A stretch of 64,000 nucleotides of DNA. Source: Spirochaetales bacterium (GTDB lineage Bacteria; Spirochaetota; Spirochaetia; DAHUYW01). Both the position numbers and the translations under genes were made by a program. The notes under the pieces were generated by a model. The model did not search any database. It was not told the DNA's origin and was given only the letters and a program-made list of their open reading frames with translations. Positions 1-6,986 of this stretch are shown piece after piece (positions within the stretch are counted from its first letter, which is position 1; every line of letters starts with the position of its first letter). The DNA lies in NCBI GenBank assembly GCA_027306915.1, contig DAHUYW010000006.1, positions 87,432-151,431 on the forward strand, in the 5' to 3' direction.

Positions 1-2
1 GG

Positions 3-1379
3 CTGGTTTTCTCGAACGACCTCAAGTGGCTCTACTTCTTCTGGGAGGTGACCACCCTCTGCTCGTTCCTGCTGATCGGGTATACCGACACCGCCGAGGC
101 GCGCAAGAACTCGCTCCTCGCCCTCGTCATCAATCTCGGCGGCGGTGTCGCCTTCATGCTGGCGATAGTCTACCTTCAGGCGACGGGCGGGGCCCAGGAT
201 CTCACCTCCCTCCTCGCGACCTCGAAGGCGGCGGTACTTATCCCGGTTGCCCTGTTCTCCATCGCGGGATTCACGAAGTCGGCGCAGCTTCCCTTCTCGA
301 AATGGCTTCTCGGAGCAATGGTGGCGCCGACCCCGGTCTCGGCGCTCCTGCATTCGAGCACCATGGTGAAGGCCGGAGTCTATTTGATACTCCGGATGGC
401 GCCGCTCCTCAACGGGACCGTCCTCGGCTATGCCGTGAGCCTGGTGGGAGGGTTCACCTTCTTCGTCACCTCGCTCCTCGCCGTATCCCAGACCAATGCG
501 AAGCGCATGCTTGCCTATTCAACGGTCGCGAACCTCGGGCTCATCGTCGCCTGCGCCGGAATCGGCAACTACCAGACCGTCTGGGTCGCCCTTTTCATCA
601 TCCTGTTCCATGCCGTCGCCAAGTCGCTCCTCTTCCTCGGAGTCGGGGTGGTCGGCTACAAGCTTCACTCGAACGACATCGAGGAGATGGACAATCTCAT
701 CGTGCGCTTCCCAGGGCTCGCCCTCATGATTGTGATCGGCATCTGCGGGATGTTCATCGCCCCCTTCGGAATGCTTATCAGCAAGTGGGCGGCCCTGGAG
801 GCCTTCATCGACCTCAAGACCTGGATCGGCCCGGTCATCATCTTCTTCCTGGCCTACGGAAGCGCCGCGACCATCTTCTTCTGGGGCAAATGGATGGGCA
901 AGCTCATCTCGATAAACAGGTCGCGCTGGAAGGATCAGCCCGAGGACAAGCGCATAAGCCGCGACGAGTGGACCGCGATGGGGTCGCTCGCCGTCCTCAC
1001 GATTACAACGGTCATCGGCTTTGCCCTCATCTCCCGCCACCTCGTGGAGCCTTTCGTCGACTCGCTCTACGGCTACTCGCGGGTGATGGAGCGCAGCGAC
1101 CTCATCCTCTCCACGGTCATGATGGGAATGATGATAGTCATCCCCTTCTTCCTGCTCTTTGTCCGACGGAGGACCCGCACGAAGCTCGGACGGGCCTACA
1201 TGGCTGGGCGCGACACGACCGACGACCTGGTTTTCAGAAGCTCGAGCGGTAGCTCGACCGCCCTGTCGCTGCGGAACTTCTACCTTGAGAGTCTCTTCGG
1301 CGAGAGGCGACTCCTTCGGGCCGGAATCATCGTCGGGAGCGCTATGGTCCTCTTCGTCGTGGGGGCGATATTCCTATGA
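3..1379 (+). CDS. echA: Ech hydrogenase membrane subunit EchA (NuoL-like), 5' truncated by window
   Basis: The open frame runs in from before base 3, so the N-terminus is missing; about 458 residues remain. It is a multi-spanning protein of the NuoL/MrpA/EchA ion-pumping family. Typical segments are visible: a 'FFWEVTTLCSFLLIGY' helix at the start of the window, 'AQLPFSKWLLGAMVAPTPVSALLHS' in the middle, and 'HAVAKSLLFLGVG' with its conserved Lys. In Ech and Hyc/Hyf complexes this subunit is thought to carry the proton or sodium channel. Its TGA overlaps the ATG of the next gene in an ATGA, and hydrogenase subunits follow directly, which argues for EchA rather than a Nuo or Mrp subunit. Confidence 0.88.
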   Translation: MVFSNDLKWLYFFWEVTTLCSFLLIGYTDTAEARKNSLLALVINLGGGVAFMLAIVYLQATGGAQDLTSLLATSKAAVLIPVALFSIAGFTKSAQLPFSKWLLGAMVAPTPVSALLHSSTMVKAGVYLILRMAPLLNGTVLGYAVSLVGGFTFFVTSLLAVSQTNAKRMLAYSTVANLGLIVACAGIGNYQTVWVALFIILFHAVAKSLLFLGVGVVGYKLHSNDIEEMDNLIVRFPGLALMIVIGICGMFIAPFGMLISKWAALEAFIDLKTWIGPVIIFFLAYGSAATIFFWGKWMGKLISINRSRWKDQPEDKRISRDEWTAMGSLAVLTITTVIGFALISRHLVEPFVDSLYGYSRVMERSDLILSTVMMGMMIVIPFFLLFVRRRTRTKLGRAYMAGRDTTDDLVFRSSSGSSTALSLRNFYLESLFGERRLLRAGIIVGSAMVLFVVGAIFL

Positions 1380-2233
1380 AACAGATCTTGTTTGGGGTTC
1401 TCTACCTAGTCCTGGCCCCGCTCATCGGCGGCCTTCTCGACGGGATCGACCGCAAGGTTACCGCACGCATGCAGCGCCGGATCGGGCCGCCCATCCTCCA
1501 GCCCTTCTACGACGTGGCGAAGCTCATAGGGAAGCAGAATATCGTGACCAACAGGCTCCAGAACCCCTTCATTATCAGCCATTTGGTCTTCGCCGCATTT
1601 ACGGGCTTTCTCTTCTTCGAGGGAACCGACATCCTGCTCATCGTCTTCGTGCTCACGGTATCGAGCATCTTCCTGATCCTCGCCGCCTACTCGTCGAATT
1701 CCCCCTACAGCTACCTCGGCGCCGAGCGCGAGCTCCTTCTCACGATGGCGTACGAGCCGATGGTCCTGGTTGCGCTGGTAGGCTTCTTCAAGGTAGCCCA
1801 CAGCTTCCATTTCTATTCGATCGTCTCCTCGGGCAAGCCGATGCTGCTCTATCTACCGGGGATCTTTCTCGGCATCTTCTTCATCCTCGGCATCAAGATG
1901 CGGAAATCTCCCTTCGATATCTCCTACTCCCATCACGCCCACCAAGAGCTGGTAAAGGGGATCACGACTGACTTCACCGGCAAGACCCTCGCGATGCAGG
2001 AGATCGCCCACTGGTATGAAACGGTCTATATCCTCGGCTTCGTCTACATCTTCTTCAGCTTCACGCCCATCCTGGGCGTCGTTTTCACCCTCTTCGTCTA
2101 CTTCCTCGAGGTGGTGATAGACAACGTCACGGCACGCCTCAAGTGGGACATCATCCTCAAGTCGACCTGGGTGGTCACATTCGTCTTCGGATTTCTGAAT
2201 CTGATTCCATTCTATCTCGTGACGGTGAGGTGA
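1376..2233 (+). CDS. echB: Ech hydrogenase membrane subunit EchB (NuoH-like)
   Basis: This is a 285-residue membrane protein of the NuoH/EchB/HycD family that anchors the hydrogenase module to the membrane arm. The family signature near the N-terminus (about residues 32-55, 'MQRRIGPPILQPFYDVAKL') is clear, and the conserved acidic loop appears as 'SYLGAERELLLTMAYEP' near residue 115 and 'SPFDISYSHHAHQELVKG' near residue 180. Length matches EchB. The start ATG overlaps the echA stop (ATGA), indicating translational coupling. Confidence 0.92.
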   Translation: MKQILFGVLYLVLAPLIGGLLDGIDRKVTARMQRRIGPPILQPFYDVAKLIGKQNIVTNRLQNPFIISHLVFAAFTGFLFFEGTDILLIVFVLTVSSIFLILAAYSSNSPYSYLGAERELLLTMAYEPMVLVALVGFFKVAHSFHFYSIVSSGKPMLLYLPGIFLGIFFILGIKMRKSPFDISYSHHAHQELVKGITTDFTGKTLAMQEIAHWYETVYILGFVYIFFSFTPILGVVFTLFVYFLEVVIDNVTARLKWDIILKSTWVVTFVFGFLNLIPFYLVTVR

Positions 2234-2236
2234 GTG

Positions 2237-2707
2237 ATGTCCGTTTTCAAGCGATCCCCCTGGATAATCCACTATGACGCCTCGAGCTGCAACGGCTGCG
2301 ACATCGAGGTGCTCGCCTGCCTTACGCCGCTCTACGATCTCGAGCGCTTCGGCATCATAAACACCGGCAATCCGAAGCACGCCGACATCTTCCTTGTCAC
2401 GGGAGGCGTCAACTCGCGCAACGAGGCCGTCGTCCGCAACATCTACAACCAGATGCCTGATCCCAAGGTCGTCGTCGCGGTTGGCATCTGCGCCATCAAT
2501 GGGAACTTCTTCGCCGAGTGCTACAATATCCGCGGGGGCATCGACAAGGTGATTCCGGTCGACGTCTACGTACCCGGCTGCGCCGCGAGGCCGGAATCGA
2601 TTATCGACGGCGTGGTGCAGGCTCTCGAAATACTTGAAAGGAAGCGGACCGAGTTCGAGCTCACTCGGCAGGTCCGCGTGGTAAACGGAAGTCATGAATC
2701 ACTGTGA
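2237..2707 (+). CDS. echC: Ech hydrogenase small subunit EchC (NuoB-like)
   Basis: This is the electron-transferring small subunit, which holds the proximal [4Fe-4S] cluster next to the NiFe site. The four expected ligands are visible: Cys18 and Cys21 in 'SCNGCDIE', Cys85 in 'VGICAINGN' and Cys115 in 'YVPGCAARPE'. At 156 residues it matches EchC/NuoB-type subunits and lacks the long C-terminal cluster domain of uptake hydrogenases. I chose ATG 2237 because GAGG lies just upstream; a GTG directly before it (2234) is an alternative. It is tightly packed between echB and echD. Confidence 0.92.
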   Translation: MSVFKRSPWIIHYDASSCNGCDIEVLACLTPLYDLERFGIINTGNPKHADIFLVTGGVNSRNEAVVRNIYNQMPDPKVVVAVGICAINGNFFAECYNIRGGIDKVIPVDVYVPGCAARPESIIDGVVQALEILERKRTEFELTRQVRVVNGSHESL

Positions 2708-3095
2708 GGATATCGCGGTCGCGAAGATCGCCGAGACTGCCGCCCGCCTTGCAGGCGACGGCTACCGCCTCGTTCAGCTAACCTGCGTGAAGGGAGGCGA
2801 AGGGCGGCTCGATCTCATATACTCCTTCGATCGGACCTACCAGCTTGCGAGCTACAAGCTGTCGGTCGCTCGCGGCGAAGCCGTCGCGAGCGTCACCGCG
2901 AGCTATCCGGGCGCCTACCTCTACGAGAACGAGATCGGCGAGCTGTTCGGCATCAAGTTCGAGGGGCTTTCAGTGGATTTCAAGGGGACTCTCTACGACA
3001 GCCTTGTCCGCACCCCCTTCAACCTCCCGCCGGCAGCGTCGGAGACGGGCGGCGTCGCCGAAGGCGCAGCGAAGCCCTCCGGCTCCGCCCAGTAG
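2694..3095 (+). CDS. echD: Ech hydrogenase subunit EchD (NuoC-like 30 kDa family)
   Basis: This is a 133-residue soluble subunit of the NuoC/30-kDa family. The diagnostic segment 'YLYENEIGELFGIKFEG' (about residues 78-94) matches the conserved E-x-E-hydrophobic-x-D/E-hFGI motif of this family, followed by 'VDFKGTLY'. The start ATG overlaps the end of echC by 14 bases. The last 20 residues are Ala/Gly/Pro-rich and look like a flexible tail. In the complex it bridges the small and large subunits. Confidence 0.9.
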   Translation: MNHCEDIAVAKIAETAARLAGDGYRLVQLTCVKGGEGRLDLIYSFDRTYQLASYKLSVARGEAVASVTASYPGAYLYENEIGELFGIKFEGLSVDFKGTLYDSLVRTPFNLPPAASETGGVAEGAAKPSGSAQ

Positions 3096-3118
3096 CACCG
3101 CGCAAAAAGGAATAGGCA

Positions 3119-4201
3119 ATGCTCAAAGAAACGACAATACCCTTCGGCCCCCAGCATCCGGTGCTCCCCGAGCCGATCCACGTCGACCTCGTCGTAGAAG
3201 ACGAGAAGGTGGTCGATGCGACGCCGGCGATAGGCTACATCCACCGCGGTCTCGAGCTGCTCGTCGAAAAGAAAGAGTACCAGGAGTTCGTCTATGTCGC
3301 GGAGCGCATTTGCGGGATCTGCAGCTTCATCCACGGTATGGGCTACTGCCAGGGAGTGGAGGAGCTCATGGGCCTCCAGATTCCCGAGCGGGCACAGTTC
3401 TTGCGCACCTTCTGGAGCGAGCTTTCGAGAATCCACAGCCATCTCCTTTGGCTCGGGCTCGCTGCGGACGCCTTCGGATTCGAAAACCTCTTCATGCAGT
3501 CGTGGCGCGTACGGGAGCTGATTCTCGACATCGTCGAAGAAACTACCGGCGGGCGGGTGATCTTCGGCTCGGCGAAGGTGGGCGGAGTCCGGCGCGACAT
3601 CGATGCGGATACCCTTGCCCGGATCGGCGGCGTCCTTGAAAGCCTTCGCCGGGAGGTCAAGGCAGTCACCGATGTCTTCCTCGGCGACTCCACGGTGAGC
3701 AACCGCCTGCGAGGGATTGGCGTACTCTCCAAGCAGGACGCCTACCTGCTCGGCGCAGTAGGTCCAATGCTCAGGGCAAGCGGCCACGAGATCGACACCC
3801 GTAAGATGGGCTATGCCGCCTACAAGGACGTCGACTTCGATGTCATCACTGCCACCGAGGGAGACAGCTACGCGCGCTGTAAGGTCCGAATCGGCGAGAT
3901 CTCACAGTCGTTCGACATCATCCGCCAGATCATCGAAAAGATCCCGGACGGACCGGTCGAGGTCAAGGTTACCGGCTCGCCTCCCGTAGGCGACGCCCTC
4001 GTGCGCCTCGAGCAGCCGCGAGGCGAGGTCGTCTACTACGTGAAGTCCAACGGCACGAAGTTCCTCGACCGCTTCCGCGTTCGCACGCCGACCTTCGCAA
4101 ACGTTCCGTCGATGGTCAAGATCATGAAGGGAGCCACCGTGGCCGACATCCCGACCATCATTCTTACCATCGATCCGTGCATCAGCTGCAACGAAAGGTG
4201 A
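3119..4201 (+). CDS. echE: Ech [NiFe] hydrogenase large subunit EchE
   Basis: This is the catalytic subunit, which reduces protons to H2 with electrons from ferredoxin. Both NiFe-binding motifs are intact: 'RICGIC' (Cys65, Cys68) and the C-terminal 'DPCISC' (Cys354, Cys357). Intact ligands separate it from the NuoD-type paralogues, which have lost them. The protein ends three residues after the last ligand (NER), so there is no C-terminal peptide to be cleaved by a maturation endopeptidase. It has an AAGGAA-like ribosome site and an ATG start. At 360 residues it is of EchE length. Confidence 0.95.
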   Translation: MLKETTIPFGPQHPVLPEPIHVDLVVEDEKVVDATPAIGYIHRGLELLVEKKEYQEFVYVAERICGICSFIHGMGYCQGVEELMGLQIPERAQFLRTFWSELSRIHSHLLWLGLAADAFGFENLFMQSWRVRELILDIVEETTGGRVIFGSAKVGGVRRDIDADTLARIGGVLESLRREVKAVTDVFLGDSTVSNRLRGIGVLSKQDAYLLGAVGPMLRASGHEIDTRKMGYAAYKDVDFDVITATEGDSYARCKVRIGEISQSFDIIRQIIEKIPDGPVEVKVTGSPPVGDALVRLEQPRGEVVYYVKSNGTKFLDRFRVRTPTFANVPSMVKIMKGATVADIPTIILTIDPCISCNER

Positions 4202-4206
4202 GCGCC

Positions 4207-4596
4207 ATGCTGTTTCGAATGTTCGGTCCGACGATGAAGAACCTCATGCTGAAACCGGCGACCCGCCGCTACCCCTTCGATCCCTACGTCCCGCGCTCAC
4301 GCACTCGCGGGAAGGTCGTCATCGAGTTCGACAAGTGCAACTTCTGCCTCTTGTGCGACCGCCGATGCCCGACCCATGCGATTGTCGTGGACCGCCCCGG
4401 GAAGGTTTGGCAGATCGACCGCCTGCGCTGCATTCAGTGCGGGCGCTGCGTGGAGGTTTGTCCCAAGAGCTGCCTCGCGATGGACGCCCACTACCCCGCG
4501 CCCGTCGTAGCTGGACAGGCGCAGGCGGCCATGGAGCGTCACGAGACTGCGGTCGCCGCAGAGCCTGGCGCGCCCAAGGAGCCCCCCGGTGCATGA
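4207..4596 (+). CDS. echF: Ech hydrogenase ferredoxin-like subunit EchF
   Basis: This 129-residue protein carries two [4Fe-4S] clusters with ligands Cys44/47/50/54 ('CNFCLLCDRRCP') and Cys75/78/81/85 ('CIQCGRCVEVCP'). It should pass electrons from soluble ferredoxin to EchC. I chose the ATG at 4207, preceded by AAGGTGAG; an in-frame GTG at 4177 would lie inside echE without a ribosome site. The Ala/Pro-rich C-terminal tail has no recognisable motif. Its end overlaps the hypA start by 8 bases. Confidence 0.92.
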   Translation: MLFRMFGPTMKNLMLKPATRRYPFDPYVPRSRTRGKVVIEFDKCNFCLLCDRRCPTHAIVVDRPGKVWQIDRLRCIQCGRCVEVCPKSCLAMDAHYPAPVVAGQAQAAMERHETAVAAEPGAPKEPPGA

Positions 4597-4972
4597 AGCC
4601 TCGGTGGTCGAAGAGCTCGTCAGGATCCTCAAGTCGAAGGCCGACGAGCTTCACGCCGCCTCGGTCCGCAGGGTCAACCTCGTCGTAGGCGAGCTCACCG
4701 GCTACATGGAGGAATCGCTCGTCTTTTACTACGAAATACTCTCCCGAGGGAGCCTCCTCGAGGGCAGCGAGCTCGCCGTGCGCTACCTGAAGCCCAAGCT
4801 GCGGTGCGAGAGCTGCGACAGCTTCTTCGAGCGGAGCCTCTACTCCTTCGCCTGCCCAACCTGCGGCCGGCCGGGGACCATGACCAAGATCGGCAGTGAG
4901 TTCTACATCGAGTCGATGGAGGCGGATCTGCCGGATAACGGTCCGCCGGTTGCAGCCGCCACCGGCGGCTGA
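4589..4972 (+). CDS. hypA: Hydrogenase nickel-insertion protein HypA
   Basis: HypA delivers nickel to the hydrogenase large subunit together with HypB. The protein must begin at GTG 4589 to give the obligatory N-terminal Met-His-Glu nickel site. The zinc site is complete (Cys73, Cys76, Cys89, Cys92). Length (127 residues) is slightly above the usual 113-120. It overlaps echF and so belongs to the hydrogenase operon. No hypC, D, E or F is visible in the window, so these must be elsewhere. Confidence 0.92.
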   Translation: MHEASVVEELVRILKSKADELHAASVRRVNLVVGELTGYMEESLVFYYEILSRGSLLEGSELAVRYLKPKLRCESCDSFFERSLYSFACPTCGRPGTMTKIGSEFYIESMEADLPDNGPPVAAATGG

Positions 4973-5081
4973 CCGGACGGGAGCCCGCGGAATCGGCCGG
5001 CTTTCCACCCCGCTCCTGCTCGACAGGCACCGCTTCCCGCTTCGGTCATTTCTTCGTACATTCACACCAAGGAGCATCAAA

Positions 5082-6137
5082 TTGCTGTTCGAATCACTCA
5101 GTCTTCGGGACGTCACCCTGCGCAATAGGATTGCGGTCTCGCCGATGTGCCAGTACTCGTGCGAGGACGGATATGCGACCGACTGGCATCTTGTTCACCT
5201 CGGCAGCCGTGCGGTCGGCGGCGCCGGCCTCGTCATGACCGAGGCAACGGCGGTCGAGGCGCGTGGAAGGATCAGCCCGCAAGACCTCGGGATCTGGCAG
5301 GACGAGCACGTCGCCGCGCTTGCCCGCATCGCCCGATTTATCACGGAGCAAGGGGCCGCGCCCGGGATACAGCTGGCCCACGCCGGGAGGAAGGCTTCGA
5401 CAATCCGGCCCTGGGCCGGTGAGGGCCCGGTCGGCGAGGCTGAGGGCGGCTGGAAAACAGTCGGACCGAGCCCGATCGCCTTCGCGGAGGGCTATCCGGT
5501 CCCCGAGCCCCTGAGCCGTGAAGCCATCGCGGCGATCATCGGCGCCTTCGTGGAGGCGGCTGAGCGCGCGCGCGCGGCCGACTTCCGGGTTATCGAGATC
5601 CACGCCGCTCACGGCTATCTTCTCCATCAATTCCTCTCGCCGATCGCAAACCGGCGCACCGACGACTACGGCGGCTCCTTCGAGAACCGCACGCGCCTCG
5701 TGCGCGAGGTGGTGCGTGCGGTACGGGCGGGCTGGCCGGAGCGCCTTCCGATTATCGTACGCCTCTCGGCGACCGATTGGCTCGACGGGGGATGGGATAT
5801 CGAGCAAACGGTCGAGCTATCCCGGCTTCTCCGCACCGACGGAACAGACCTCATCGACTGTTCGTCGGGGGGCATCGTAAAGACGGCGAAGGTTCCCTTC
5901 GGTCCGGGCTATCAGACCGGCTTCGCCGAGCGAATCCGCAGGGAGGCGGGAATCAAGAGCGGGGCAGTCGGCCTCATCACCTCGGCCCAGCAGGCCGAGC
6001 ATATCCTCCGCACCGGACAGGCCGACCTCGTGATCCTTGCGCGGCAGCTCCTTCGAGACCCTTACTGGCCGCTCCGCGCGGCAAAGGAGCTTGGCGAGGA
6101 GGCGAGCTGGCCCAGCCAGTACCTCCGCGCGCGGTAG
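5082..6137 (+). CDS. NADH:flavin oxidoreductase, YqjM-type old yellow enzyme
   Basis: This is a 351-residue FMN TIM-barrel reductase of the old-yellow-enzyme family. Class III (YqjM-like) hallmarks are present: Cys23 and Tyr25 in 'SPMCQYS' near the N-terminus and the 'HAAHGYLLHQFLSP' motif near residue 172 whose His pair binds substrate oxygens. Start TTG 5082 is supported by AAGGAG 7 bases upstream and by family length; the longer frame upstream has no support. It sits between hypA and hypB although the family has no known role in hydrogenase maturation. The natural substrate is not predictable; these enzymes reduce activated C=C bonds. Confidence 0.9.
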   Translation: MLFESLSLRDVTLRNRIAVSPMCQYSCEDGYATDWHLVHLGSRAVGGAGLVMTEATAVEARGRISPQDLGIWQDEHVAALARIARFITEQGAAPGIQLAHAGRKASTIRPWAGEGPVGEAEGGWKTVGPSPIAFAEGYPVPEPLSREAIAAIIGAFVEAAERARAADFRVIEIHAAHGYLLHQFLSPIANRRTDDYGGSFENRTRLVREVVRAVRAGWPERLPIIVRLSATDWLDGGWDIEQTVELSRLLRTDGTDLIDCSSGGIVKTAKVPFGPGYQTGFAERIRREAGIKSGAVGLITSAQQAEHILRTGQADLVILARQLLRDPYWPLRAAKELGEEASWPSQYLRAR

Positions 6138-6194
6138 CGCCCTTCCACGCTGGAAAAGTCGCGACGGACACAACCGAACGAAGGAGGAGAGTTG

Positions 6195-6872
6195 ATGGCT
6201 ACCACAATTGTAGATATGAAGGACAGCTTCGCGAGCGAGAACGACCTCTTGGCCGCAAAGCTCAAGGTGCAGTTCCGGGAGCAGGGTGTCTTCGTCGTGA
6301 ACATCCTTGGTACAGCGGGGGCCGGAAAGACCACCTTTCTCATCGGGCTCCTCGAAGCGCTTCGCCCCCGAAAGAGCTACGTCATCGAAGGGGATATCGC
6401 CTCGAGCATCGACACCGACATCCTCCGAAGGCTCGGCATCGACGCCTACCAGATAAACACCGGGGGCACCTGCCATCTCAACGCCGCAATGGTAGGCGGG
6501 ATCCTCGGGCGCATGCGAATCGAGGGTCCTGCCCTCCTCGCCATCGAGAACATCGGGAATCTCATCTGTCCGGTGGAGTACGACATCGGGGAAAACGCGC
6601 GCGTGGTCGTCTCATCGGTTCCCGAGGGAAGCGACAAGCCCTATAAGTATCCGGCGGTCTTTCAGACGGCGGGCGCGGTGGTGGTCACCAAGACCGACCT
6701 CATCCCCTACGTTGACTTCGACCTGGACTTTTTCACCAAGGGTGTCCGAAGCCTCAATCCGAGCGCCCCCCTCTTTCAGGTGACCAAAAAGGAAAGGAAC
6801 GGCTACACGCCGGTCGCCGATTGGCTCCGCGCGCGGATTCAGGAGAGCTATCCGACCAACGGGATAGTCTAA
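6195..6872 (+). CDS. hypB: Hydrogenase nickel-incorporation GTPase HypB
   Basis: HypB is a SIMIBI GTPase that drives nickel transfer during hydrogenase maturation. The P-loop 'GTAGAGKT' spans residues 39-46, and the Cys-His metal site of the GTPase domain is visible in 'GGTCHLNAAMV' with 'IGNLICPVEYDIGE' downstream. The His-rich N-terminal stretch of some HypB proteins is absent. ATG 6195 follows a strong AAGGAGGAGAG site. Length (225) is normal. It is separated from hypA by the OYE-family gene. Confidence 0.9.
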   Translation: MATTIVDMKDSFASENDLLAAKLKVQFREQGVFVVNILGTAGAGKTTFLIGLLEALRPRKSYVIEGDIASSIDTDILRRLGIDAYQINTGGTCHLNAAMVGGILGRMRIEGPALLAIENIGNLICPVEYDIGENARVVVSSVPEGSDKPYKYPAVFQTAGAVVVTKTDLIPYVDFDLDFFTKGVRSLNPSAPLFQVTKKERNGYTPVADWLRARIQESYPTNGIV

Positions 6873-6887
6873 GCTGCGGCACCAAAC

Positions 6888-6914
6888 AAAAAAGCCCGGA
6901 GCAATGCCCCGGGC
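6888..6914 (-). terminator. Rho-independent terminator of hppA
   Basis: Read on the minus strand, GCCCGG and CCGGGC arms flank an 8-9 base loop and are followed by six T. It lies about 70 bases after the hppA stop. On the plus strand no T-run follows, so it would act mainly on hppA, although hypB converges on it. Confidence 0.8.
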
Positions 6915-6986
6915 CCTACTCTCGAGATGTTGGCCCGCTGCCGCCCCATACCAAGAATCGCAGCGCGCGGGCCTTTCGATGTTGGC

